A stretch of DNA of 33,326 nucleotides. Origin: Paenactinomyces guangxiensis. Lineage in GTDB: Bacteria > Bacillota > Bacilli > Thermoactinomycetales > Thermoactinomycetaceae. Location of the stretch: positions 1 through 33,326 of the forward strand of contig NZ_JAECVR010000031.1 of assembly GCF_016055185.1 (NCBI RefSeq). Reading direction: 5' to 3'. The stretch's first letter is position 1, and every line of letters starts with the position of its first letter. Below the pieces are notes generated by a model. That model worked only from the letters and a program-made list of their open reading frames with translations. It ran no database searches and was not told where the DNA came from. Below, piece by piece: positions 1 to 7,905 of this stretch. The translations under genes were made by a program, and so were the position numbers.

Positions 1-50
1 GTGAATTTCATCCACCCTCTACACTAAAATAAAATTTCTGTAAACAACAT

Positions 51-103
51 GAAAAGGAGCTGTACCTTCAAGTAGATTTTCTACTTTTGGGACAGCCCCT
101 TTC
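51..103. repeat. Long imperfect hairpin, possible terminator or end of an insertion sequence
   Basis: Positions 53-63 pair with 92-102 with one mismatch. An inner stem of AAGTAG (70-75) with CTACTT (81-86) closes a short loop. The right arm, reading GGGACAGCCCC at 89-99, resembles the terminal repeats seen in some IS1182-like elements. The sequence could therefore be the right end of an element lying outside the window, or a terminator for a gene further left. No reading frame in bases 1-200 supports a gene. Confidence 0.4.
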
Positions 104-222
104 TGTTTGCAAATTTGATTAAAACTAAAGAATGTACTACATAGATACTTTTAATTTGTATATGATATACTCGATATTAATAATGCCAAAATGAACCAAT
201 AGTGTTTTTCTTGGAGGTTAAT

Positions 223-1203
223 ATGCAATTAGAATCACTCTACATAAAAGAGTTTAAAAAACTAAAGGATGTATATATAAACTTTATACCGAAAGAAGGG
301 CTACCTAACTATTACCATGATTACTTTAAAAACAATAGTTTTTCGGTTTTAGTTGGAGAAAATGGCTCAGGAAAGACTACTTTAATGAGTTTTATTGCAC
401 AAATATTTCATAACTTACAGAGATATCACAGTAAAATTCAGTCCGACTTTGTTCTAAAATACCGACTTCTTCTAGAAGATAATACTCGACATGTTATTCT
501 TGAGAAAGAAGATAAAAATATATTTATCTCTGTAGCAGGTATATTAGAGCGCTCACTTCTAAAAGAGTGGGATCCTAGAAGAGGAGATGTATTAAGAAGT
601 CATCAACAAAGTGCAGAGAGATCTGTGTCTTACCATGAAATTAAGGATTTCTTACCAGTTAATGTAATTACCTCTGTCATTTCAATTCATGGTGAGTACC
701 CTGAAAATAGACGACCTAACTATCAGGGGCACAGGGCTATTAAAAGTTACAATATTTCTGGCATTTATGGTCAAAACCATTTTGGCATACCTTCTCTTTC
801 AAAAGGGATATGCCGTTTTATAGAGTCTTATAGAAATGAAAAAATAATTGCTAAGTCGTTTTTAAAAGCATTAGGATTAGCATTTACAAATAAAGTAGCT
901 GTCCATCCAAGATATCCAGATTCACCTGAAGGTTATAGTTTTTATAAAAGCTTGAATACATCAGGGAATCATGGTCAAGAGAAGTTAGAAGAATATTTTG
1001 GTGAGAAACTAGATGAATATAAAGTATTTGATAGGAACAAAGAGGAGTTTGAGTCTTATTTAGATTCTCAAAAAGATGAGAGTGGTTGGGTACAGATAAG
1101 AGATGATAATTTAGACAAGCTTATATTATTGGAGAATAGAGGGATCAAGTCCAAAATTGTGTGTAAAATCCTCTCTCAAGATAGAAAACTGGCTCTAGGC
1201 TAA
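223..1203 (+). pseudogene. AAA family ATPase, 3' truncated by IS256 insertion
   Basis: This is the N-terminal part of an SMC/RecF-like AAA ATPase of the kind common in phage-defence genes. The start is ATG 223, preceded by GGAGG at 213-217; an upstream in-frame GTG at 202 has no such site. A Walker A motif GENGSGKT lies at residues 45-52 after an opening strand typical of AAA_15/AAA_23 proteins. Native coding sequence runs to about 1140, where the insertion sequence begins; the last 20 or so residues up to the stop at 1203 are IS sequence. No Walker B, signature or D-loop motif remains, so the product should not hydrolyse ATP. A partner gene, if any, has been lost. I cannot name the system it came from. 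Confidence 0.7.
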
Positions 1204-2535
1204 CTGATGGACCTTTTCAGTAGTTTTAGAGCTTTTTTCTTGCTGTTCATGCCACTCCCAGTATTCAGTCATATCGAAATAACGATGACCCGTACTCCAT
1301 TTTTCATCCATTTCCATAAGGACAGCACCCACTAAACGAATCACCGAGTCACGATTAGGAAAAATGCGAATCACTCGTTCACGCCTGCGGATTTCTTCAT
1401 TTAGACGTTCTACCCCATTGGTTGTGCGTAACCGCTTTCGATAACGCATAGGGAGAGTTAGCACTGCAGTCACATCATAATACGCTTCTTCTAGCAACTG
1501 CACAGCACGTGGAGCTTTCTTTTCGAAGTCTTCTAAGACTTGGTCCAGTAAAACCCTAGCTGTTTTTTCGTCACTTGCATCTAATATCGCACGTACACGA
1601 GCATACAATTCAGACTGCAACACCTTCGGTGTGGCATCCTTCAAATTCCTCATGAAATGAGTCTGGCAACGCTGCCAAGTACAGCCTTGAAATTGAGTTT
1701 TCACTGCGTTAACAAGGCCTTTATGATGATCTGAGACCACTAAATCGACTCCATGTAAACGACGGCTCTTCAACCAGCTGAAAAACTCAGTCCAACTACT
1801 TTGAGATTCACTATCTCCCATCATGAGTCCCAGGATTTCCCTATATCCTTCCTCATTGATGCCAGTCGCGATCATGACACAACGAGAACGAACTCGCCCC
1901 TGTTCACGCACCTTGAGATAAAAAGCATCCACCAATAAGAACGGGTACTTTTGATCATGGAGATTGCGGTTATTCCAAGCTTGCACAATGGGATCGAGTC
2001 TCTTACATAGATCGGAGACAGTCGACTTCGAAAACTCTGTTCCACACAATTCTTCCGTAATCTGTGTGACTTTTCGTGTTGAGACCCCATTCACCACCAT
2101 CTCCATTAAGGCAAGTACTAAAGCTTGCTCACTGCGCTGGTAGCGCAGGAACATCTCAGTTGAAAATCTTCCATCGCGCAAGCGAGGAATGTGTAAGGTG
2201 ATCGTTCCTACACGTGTCGTAATCTTCCTAGGATAAGAGCCATTTCGGTATCCTTGTCGTTCTTCGGTACGCTCATAAGGATCCGCTTGCAGCTGCTCTG
2301 TTACCTGGGCTTGTAATACTTGATTCAGTACCTGCTCCAGCAGACGAGCCACACCCTCCCCTTGAAAAAATAATCCGTGCAACGTTTCCTCATCTAGGTT
2401 AATCTTATATTGAGCCATTTGAATCACCTTTCTTTTTGGAATAGTCGGCAAACTAATTCTATCAAAGAGAGGATTCATTGGCTCTTATTGGTATTTAACC
2501 AAAACCAAATTTACACATTATATCGGACTTAACTC
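1142..2535 (-). mobile_element. IS256-family insertion sequence
   Basis: The element carries one intact transposase on the minus strand. Its ends show imperfect inverted repeats: AAGTCC followed by an A/T-rich stretch and TGTGTAAA, starting at 1147 on the left and reading inward from 2530 on the right. Bases are mostly identical over about 21 positions. IS256 ends usually extend a few bases outward, so 1142-2535 is an estimate. The flanks (GAATAGAG on the left, AAGTTTGA on the right) do not match, so I see no target-site duplication. That suggests a deletion or recombination next to the element after insertion. Confidence 0.8.
1195..2418 (-). CDS. IS256-family (Mutator-like) transposase
   Basis: DDE transposase of the IS256/MULE family that moves the surrounding element. 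The likely start is the ATG at 2416-2418 (MAQYKINLDEE), preceded on the minus strand by AAAGGTGATT; an upstream in-frame ATG at 2478 would add 20 residues with no obvious ribosome binding site. The protein is 407 residues, the usual length for the family. Candidate catalytic residues are the Asp in LLVDAFYLKV, the Asp in VVSDHHKG and the Glu in NGVERLNEEIRRRE. The last matches the family's C-terminal signature. It looks intact and may be active. It has interrupted the AAA ATPase gene on the left. Confidence 0.92.
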   Translation of the reverse strand: MAQYKINLDEETLHGLFFQGEGVARLLEQVLNQVLQAQVTEQLQADPYERTEERQGYRNGSYPRKITTRVGTITLHIPRLRDGRFSTEMFLRYQRSEQALVLALMEMVVNGVSTRKVTQITEELCGTEFSKSTVSDLCKRLDPIVQAWNNRNLHDQKYPFLLVDAFYLKVREQGRVRSRCVMIATGINEEGYREILGLMMGDSESQSSWTEFFSWLKSRRLHGVDLVVSDHHKGLVNAVKTQFQGCTWQRCQTHFMRNLKDATPKVLQSELYARVRAILDASDEKTARVLLDQVLEDFEKKAPRAVQLLEEAYYDVTAVLTLPMRYRKRLRTTNGVERLNEEIRRRERVIRIFPNRDSVIRLVGAVLMEMDEKWSTGHRYFDMTEYWEWHEQQEKSSKTTEKVHQLA

Positions 2536-2817
2536 AAGTTTGATGTTTACTATTACGAATATGAATCCCATGAATGTGATGGTGGGTGTAAGGATTATCT
2601 GGATTTAGCAGATGACCATCAATGGTGTGATGGCTGGTGGTTATGTGAAAGTTGTGCTGAGAAGGCCCCTGTAATATTTGATTTAGACGAGTTAAAAAGG
2701 GTGATACAGATAAAGAAAGAAAGACTAGAATTCATCTCTGATTATTATATTTACACTATTCGCCGTTCTTGTATTTATCATAATATTGAATGGCCGAACT
2801 GGGTTGATAAATGGTGA
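2533..2817 (+). pseudogene. Orphan C-terminal fragment of a Cys-rich protein
   Basis: An open stretch of 94 codons with no start codon of its own begins directly at the right end of the insertion sequence. It ends with TGA at 2815. The translation is rich in Trp, Tyr and Cys, with spacing C-x3-C, later a single C, then C-x5-C-x2-C, which would suit a zinc-binding knuckle, followed by a helical tail. It is not recognisably the missing end of the AAA ATPase, since it lacks any Walker B motif. With no target-site duplication, a piece between the two may have been deleted. It could also be the end of a separate neighbouring gene. Function unknown. Confidence 0.5.
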
Positions 2818-2953
2818 AGATGATTATTGGAGTTAAATGAATTAATTAATTGTCAGAGTAACAACTAAATGGCAAAGACAGATTGTGTAAACAGTTGGAG
2901 AGATAGTCTGTTTCAGTGAAGTGAAAGTTAGATTGATCATTATTATAGATATG

Positions 2954-2982
2954 CTTAAAAGAACTTATGTTCGTGATATAAT
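2954..2982 (+). promoter_or_regulatory. Probable sigma-A promoter of the CBASS operon
   Basis: A perfect -10 box TATAAT lies at 2977-2982, preceded by TG at 2974-2975 close to the extended -10 position. The -35 region around 2954-2959 (CTTAAA) is a poor match, so recognition would rest on the -10 box. The distance to the CD-NTase start at 3023 is 40 bases. The GGAGG ribosome binding site sits at 3011-3015. Confidence 0.6.
2960..2973. promoter_or_regulatory. LexA/DinR (SOS) box overlapping the CBASS promoter
   Basis: The sequence AGAACTTATGTTCG contains the dyad GAAC-N4-GTTC, the core of the Gram-positive LexA operator (Bacillus consensus CGAAC-N4-GTTCG). Both half-sites are perfect, and the outer base is consensus on the right only. 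It lies in the spacer just upstream of the TATAAT at 2977, where bound LexA would block RNA polymerase. This predicts that the CBASS operon is repressed by LexA and induced by DNA damage. Confidence 0.65.
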
Positions 2983-3022
2983 GTAAAAATATTCAAATTT
3001 TGTTTGTTATGGAGGAACGGTC

Positions 3023-4021
3023 ATGGTGACACAATCCCAATTTAAAGATTTTCTAAGTGATATTGAGCCGAGTTCAACTACAAAAACTAATGCTAGTGAT
3101 GCTCATACAAAATTGCGAAAGTATCTTCGAGAACATGAAACATTTGAACCATATCATGTTAATACGTTTTTATCAGGCTCGTATAAAAGAGATACCGCTA
3201 TTCGTTCACAGACGAAAGAAGACAATATCGCTAGACCTGACGTTGATATCATTGTGGTGACAAATCATGTTTTAAGTGATAATCCAAAAGAAGTGATCGA
3301 CCTTCTTTACAACTCATTAAAAAACGAGTATCCAGACATTCGAAGACAAACACGTTCGGTCGGAATCAAGACGGATAAAGTAGATATGGATGTTGTCCCT
3401 ATCATCGCTCCTGATGGAATGGAAGGAACTTTATACATACCTGATCGAGAAGAAGAAAAGTGGCTTGTGACTAACCCTCCAAAGCATACAGAATGGACAA
3501 CCGAGGTAAACAAGGACAGTGGGGGACACTTCAAGCCGCTTGTTAAACTGATGAAATGGTGGAGAAGGCAAAATCCAACCATTAGTAAAAGACCAAAAGG
3601 CTTTGTTATTGAGTGTATTGTTGCAGAGTGTATGGATCGGGAGGAAACTCAATACGGAGAACTGTTTGTAGGAACACTTGAGCAAATTGTTGAAAAGTAT
3701 GCCTTTTATGTAGAGTGGAGTATGGTTCCTACTATTGAAGATCCTGGAGTTCCAGGTAATTCAGTTACGAGTGGGATGACGTTCAATGAATTTAATGGAT
3801 TTTATAATAAAGTTAAGGCACATGCTGATCTTGGAAGAAAGGCATTGAATGAAGAAGATGAAGAGAAGTCTTTGGAGCAGTGGCGTAAAATTTTTGGGAA
3901 TCGATTTCCTAAATCAGGTGGAAAAACAACTAATTCACTTTTAGGTAAGGCACTATCAGCATCTGCGTTAACATTCCCAAATCGCCCTGTGGAGCCGAAA
4001 AAGCCTGGAGGATATGCTTAA
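3023..4021 (+). CDS. CBASS cyclic oligonucleotide synthase (CD-NTase)
   Basis: Cytosolic cGAS/DncV-like nucleotidyltransferase that would make a cyclic di- or trinucleotide alarm signal during phage infection. The fold motifs are clear: GS at residues 52-53 in GSYKRDTAI, the metal-binding pair DVD at 73-75, and a third acidic site DMDVVP at 121-126. The length, 332 residues, is normal for CD-NTases. The start ATG has GGAGG at 3011-3015. The C terminus ends in KKPGGYA; a terminal Ala or Gly is what Cap2-type enzymes conjugate in known type II systems. The stop overlaps the start of Cap2 by one base (TAATG), indicating coupled translation. The signal product and the clade cannot be read from sequence by eye. 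Confidence 0.9.
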   Translation: MVTQSQFKDFLSDIEPSSTTKTNASDAHTKLRKYLREHETFEPYHVNTFLSGSYKRDTAIRSQTKEDNIARPDVDIIVVTNHVLSDNPKEVIDLLYNSLKNEYPDIRRQTRSVGIKTDKVDMDVVPIIAPDGMEGTLYIPDREEEKWLVTNPPKHTEWTTEVNKDSGGHFKPLVKLMKWWRRQNPTISKRPKGFVIECIVAECMDREETQYGELFVGTLEQIVEKYAFYVEWSMVPTIEDPGVPGNSVTSGMTFNEFNGFYNKVKAHADLGRKALNEEDEEKSLEQWRKIFGNRFPKSGGKTTNSLLGKALSASALTFPNRPVEPKKPGGYA

Positions 4022-5760
4022 TGAGTATTTGGTTTCTTACTGACCATCACCGTTTTGCTATTGAGCGTAAAGCAATAGATCAACTACAAGCTAAAGTTGA
4101 ATGGCTTTTGGGAGTAGAGTGGTCGCTGGATGCAAGTAGCTTGTGCATATATGCAAATATTCAAGCTCATGGATTTACATACTCTGTCAAGCTAATCTAT
4201 CCTCCTTTTTTTCCAGCAACTCCACCAATGGTCATTCCAGTGGATACAAAGATAAGATGGTCGGAGCATCAATATATGGATGGTTCTCTATGTCTAGAAT
4301 GGGGACCCGACAATTGGCAACCTGATGTTACAGGTGCTCAGATGCTTGAAAGCACTTTTCGATTATTAGATGCTGAGAATCCTTTAGGTAAAGATAGTGA
4401 TCGTGAAGAGGTTCCATCACGTCACTTTTTAACAATCGGTCAAAGCATGAGAGGAAAGATATTCCGATTAATCATGTATAAAAAGACTGCCGAATGGATG
4501 TCGCATTTAGAGATTGGAAAGAAAGGAACAATAGATCTTTCTCTTACCGTTCTAAAAGATTCAGCTACTTTCCATATAGCAAAGATTGAACTACCAGATA
4601 CCTTTGAGTGGCAACATCCTAATCTTCCAGAATTAATATCATCAGGAGAGCAATTTACAAGGGTACAGATGGCTGTGTTACGCACTTCAGCGACTACGAA
4701 GGAGATTAAAAAGCTAACTACATTGGATGAGGCAATTGAACTTTTCAGTAGACTTCATAACTACACATTAGATTTGGATCTATTGAGAGAGCAAGAGGCT
4801 TCTTCAAATGAAATACGAGGTGTGTTGTTCATTGATGAACAGAACGATCTTCATCCTTATCTCATTTTAAATCAGAAACTAGCAGAAATGACGATCCTCA
4901 TGGGCAATGAGGATGACATATCAATTAGGAGACCTAGCTCTCTTCAAGGTTTAGAAGAAAAGCGTATTGGAATTGTTGGACTCGGTTCTTTGGGGAGTAA
5001 GGTTGCTATTTCTCTAGCTAGAATGGGGTTAAGAAAATTTGTTTTAGTAGATGAAGACGTTTTTTTACAGGCGAATGTTCAGCGACATGCCCTAGACTGG
5101 AGAGATATTGGATTTCATAAGGTGGATGGAGTAGAAAGGCAGCTGCGTTTTATTGCTCCAAATATGGAGATTTATGTATCTAGACTTAACATAATTGGCC
5201 AAGAAGCAACTACAAGTTTAAATCAGGTTTTGTCCAGACTCAGTACTTGTGATGTAATAGTGGATGCTACAGCGAATGGACAAGTTTTCAATCTTTTGGC
5301 TTCAGTTAGTAGTAGATATAGGAAAGCGATGGTTTGGGGTGAGGTATTTGCAGGGGGAATAGGTGGTCTGATTGCCCGTAGCCGCCCAGATATTGACCCA
5401 GATCCGCTCACTATGAGAAGACATTTTCACCAAATTACAGTAGAGGCACCAGAGTTTGAATTAAGTATCACTTCTCCCTATACATTGGAAAATGAAAATG
5501 GAGAGCTATGGATTGCTTCTGATGCTGATGTGTCAGTGATTTCCAGTCATTTGACTCGCTTGATAGTAGACACTGCTGTTACTGATACACATTCTATATT
5601 TCCCTATTCAATGTATTTGATTGGCTTAACTCAAGAATGGATATTTAGTCAACCGTTTGACACAAGACCGATTGTAACCGAACATTTGCCTAGAGTAGAG
5701 AAGAGTATAGATGTAATGAGCCCAGAGGAAATAAAAGAAAACTATGATCTAATAAAATAG
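4021..5760 (+). CDS. cap2: Cap2, E2-E1 ubiquitin-transfer-like fusion of CBASS
   Basis: Predicted to conjugate the C terminus of the CD-NTase to other proteins, which primes the synthase. Residues 1-150 form an E2-like domain with the active-site segment HQYMDGSLCLEW; Cys91 fits the catalytic cysteine. Residues 310-530 form a ThiF/E1 adenylation domain with the glycine-rich loop GIVGLGSLGS at 317-326, then DED-x8-QRH at 344-356, and DVIVDAT at 411-417. The length of 579 is typical for Cap2. Only three cysteines exist (42, 91, 410), and none lies after 410 where E1 proteins usually carry their transfer cysteine. The gene overlaps the synthase gene by one base and is followed by Cap3 after 16 bases. 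Confidence 0.9.
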   Translation: MSIWFLTDHHRFAIERKAIDQLQAKVEWLLGVEWSLDASSLCIYANIQAHGFTYSVKLIYPPFFPATPPMVIPVDTKIRWSEHQYMDGSLCLEWGPDNWQPDVTGAQMLESTFRLLDAENPLGKDSDREEVPSRHFLTIGQSMRGKIFRLIMYKKTAEWMSHLEIGKKGTIDLSLTVLKDSATFHIAKIELPDTFEWQHPNLPELISSGEQFTRVQMAVLRTSATTKEIKKLTTLDEAIELFSRLHNYTLDLDLLREQEASSNEIRGVLFIDEQNDLHPYLILNQKLAEMTILMGNEDDISIRRPSSLQGLEEKRIGIVGLGSLGSKVAISLARMGLRKFVLVDEDVFLQANVQRHALDWRDIGFHKVDGVERQLRFIAPNMEIYVSRLNIIGQEATTSLNQVLSRLSTCDVIVDATANGQVFNLLASVSSRYRKAMVWGEVFAGGIGGLIARSRPDIDPDPLTMRRHFHQITVEAPEFELSITSPYTLENENGELWIASDADVSVISSHLTRLIVDTAVTDTHSIFPYSMYLIGLTQEWIFSQPFDTRPIVTEHLPRVEKSIDVMSPEEIKENYDLIK

Positions 5761-5776
5761 ATCTTGGAGAAAATGA

Positions 5777-6247
5777 ATGATTAAATTAATTCTTCCACAG
5801 CGCATTGTTAGGCAATTGGAACGAGAATTACAGTTAGCTGGGCGGAGGGAAATTGGTGGTATCTTGATGGGGGAACATGTGTCTGAAGGAGTTTTTCGGA
5901 TCTGTGAACTAACTGTCCAAAGAAATGGAGGCACATGGACATCTTTTACTAGAACAGTTCACGATTCATTAAGAAAATACCTAACAACTTTTTTCTACAG
6001 GCACAATCACCATTATACTCGCTTTAACTATTTGGGTGAGTGGCACTCTCACCCTTCTTTTTCACTTTCACCAAGCACTTGTGATCAACAAAGCATGCTG
6101 GATATAGTAAATGATCCTGATGTAGGAGCTAATTTTGCTGTCCTTCTCATTGTGAAGTTGGGTCAGGAGGAACTTCAAGCAAGAGCTTACTTATTTGTTC
6201 CTAATTTCGATATGCAAAATGGAGAGCTTATATTTGAGGAGGAATAA
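5777..6247 (+). CDS. cap3: Cap3, JAB/JAMM isopeptidase of CBASS
   Basis: Zinc metalloprotease that, in known type II CBASS, removes the CD-NTase from its conjugates and so opposes Cap2. The JAMM signature is complete: Glu33 in LMGEH, His90 and His92 in EWHSHP, Ser100 and Asp103, which gives HxHx7SxxD. At 156 residues it is the usual single-domain size. GGAG at 5766-5769 precedes the ATG by seven bases. The 3' end of this gene contains the GGAGG used by the next gene, so translation of Cap4 is probably coupled to it. Confidence 0.92.
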   Translation: MIKLILPQRIVRQLERELQLAGRREIGGILMGEHVSEGVFRICELTVQRNGGTWTSFTRTVHDSLRKYLTTFFYRHNHHYTRFNYLGEWHSHPSFSLSPSTCDQQSMLDIVNDPDVGANFAVLLIVKLGQEELQARAYLFVPNFDMQNGELIFEEE

Positions 6248-6251
6248 TTTT

Positions 6252-7694
6252 TTGGACGAAAAAGAAAAACAAACTCCATCACTTTTAGAGCCCGAATCCA
6301 TAGGAGGAGACATTGCCGATTCTGGATTCGCCTTTCAAACCAACCTTATTCTTTGTAAAATTCCTTACTGGTTGTCATTTGAAGGCTTCTCCGCTGTTAT
6401 TCGTGAAGCAACAGGGGATATAGAAGCGAAATTCTATGTACCAGGAGAGGGAGAAGGGATAGAGGCAGTTGAAGCTAAAAATCATTCTTTGACTCCAGCA
6501 AAATTTTGGGCAGAGATAGAGCGATTTAAGAAAATGGATGAAGGCTCACCAGGAACGTTTCGACATTTCACTTTATGTTGTTCAGGTATTTCTGAAGAGA
6601 TAAAGACTGTAGTGAATGCATTACGAAGATTACGAGACTCACAACCATTTTATGAATCTTCATCAGGCGTAATGCAGCACTCGATGGAAGCATACAAGGA
6701 AAGAGTACGAAAACTTGGAAAAAGCGATGAAATAGCTGATTTTCTATACCAGAAGGTTTTAATTGAGTCTGATTGGTACCTTCACTCTGATGAAAAGACT
6801 AAGGGATTGTTTCAAAGTCAACTCATTGAACATCATCCTATGTATGAGGACTTATCAGTAAAAGAATTGAACAATGTTTATATTGCCTTACATAATCTGG
6901 TACGGACTCATAAGGCGCGACCTATTACACGTCTGCAAATTGAGCAAACCATCCAATCAGCCATAAGTGAAAGAAACAGATTAACATCTCACCCTATTAT
7001 CTTGTTTACAGAAATTGAACCTAGTAAAAGGGAACGTAAGGAGCTTCATTTCAAGTGGACTCCTTTTTTTGGAGGAGCTGAGCGGGAATATCCATCTTCC
7101 AAAGAGTGGAATGAAGGATTAATGAGAGATTTGCAAGAGACTCGTGATTGGATCATCAAAAATCGCAGTACGCGCCATATTCTCTTAAAAGATAATAGAC
7201 GAATCTCTTCGGCTATAGCAATTGGTTCTGTCTTCTCTGCTGTTTCTGGCTTTGTTGTTGAGATAGATTATCGTGGAGAACGCTGGGCAACCAATGACCA
7301 TCCCACAGCAGAAACACCCCTTTATCCTCTCTCAACCGAATTTCAAAAAGGTGATGATAATCATCTTGTTGTAACAGTTGGTATTATGAAAGATCATGTG
7401 ATGTCGGAGGTAAATGAGTATTTAAGACAAGCCAATCTTTCTCAGTTATCCATGTTACATTTAACTTCAAGAGAACCGATCCTTTCACCGAAACATGCGA
7501 ATGTAGCAGTAGAGGCAATAAAAAAAGAGATCAAAAATACTTTAGGAGTGTGCAGAACAAAGTGTATACATTTATTTTACGCAGGTCCTTCTCATTTAGC
7601 CTTATTTCTTGGGCATCGCTGGAATGCACTAGCTCCAGTGCAATGTTATGAGTGGACTCATACAGGGATGTATACTCCAACTTGTCTAATTTAG
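6252..7694 (+). CDS. cap4: Cap4 CBASS effector: DUF4297-type endonuclease plus SAVED sensor
   Basis: Effector nuclease predicted to cut double-stranded DNA without sequence preference after binding the cyclic oligonucleotide. I chose the TTG at 6252 because GGAGG at 6238-6242 lies nine bases upstream; the frame remains open to ATG 6195 but that site has no support and overlaps Cap3. The N-terminal region has SGFAFQTN (24-31) and a PD-(D/E)xK-like set with Asp56 and Glu74-Ala-Lys76. The C-terminal third, from about residue 350, ending in HLFYAGPSHLALFLGHRWN and QCYEWT, matches the SAVED ligand-binding domain. The 480-residue length fits Cap4. It is the last gene of the operon; no clear terminator follows. 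The nuclease family name is from memory of Cap4. Confidence 0.87.
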   Translation: MDEKEKQTPSLLEPESIGGDIADSGFAFQTNLILCKIPYWLSFEGFSAVIREATGDIEAKFYVPGEGEGIEAVEAKNHSLTPAKFWAEIERFKKMDEGSPGTFRHFTLCCSGISEEIKTVVNALRRLRDSQPFYESSSGVMQHSMEAYKERVRKLGKSDEIADFLYQKVLIESDWYLHSDEKTKGLFQSQLIEHHPMYEDLSVKELNNVYIALHNLVRTHKARPITRLQIEQTIQSAISERNRLTSHPIILFTEIEPSKRERKELHFKWTPFFGGAEREYPSSKEWNEGLMRDLQETRDWIIKNRSTRHILLKDNRRISSAIAIGSVFSAVSGFVVEIDYRGERWATNDHPTAETPLYPLSTEFQKGDDNHLVVTVGIMKDHVMSEVNEYLRQANLSQLSMLHLTSREPILSPKHANVAVEAIKKEIKNTLGVCRTKCIHLFYAGPSHLALFLGHRWNALAPVQCYEWTHTGMYTPTCLI

Positions 7695-7773
7695 TCTAAC
7701 TTGAAATCACATATATGAGGACTTAAGATTGCTTACAAAATCGGTAGCTTTTATGGAACACTCACAAAATAAA

Positions 7774-7798
7774 ACTCAGATAAATTGAGTATCTAAGT
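7774..7798. promoter_or_regulatory. Inverted repeat in the leader of the methylase operon
   Basis: The region 7695-7905 separates the CBASS genes from the next operon and holds no gene. Within it, ACTCAGATA (7774-7782) is followed after seven bases by TATCTAAGT (7790-7798), giving nine-base arms with one mismatch, which overlaps a smaller dyad ACTCA/TGAGT. This is the size of a repressor operator. I see no convincing -35/-10 pair, so the promoter position is open. Confidence 0.35.
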
Positions 7799-7905
7799 CT
7801 TGAAGACGATGCAACTGGAAGGAAATATGCTAAACTATTTATACCAAATTGATGAAAGCTAAAGAGCTAGAAATGAAAATAGATGTATCTATGGAGGAGT
7901 TTACA

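Noticed and set aside
7799..7845. Sigma-A promoter formed by TTGAAG and TATGCT before the methylase gene
   Set aside because: The spacer is 20 bases and both boxes are imperfect, so it is not better than chance in this AT-rich leader.
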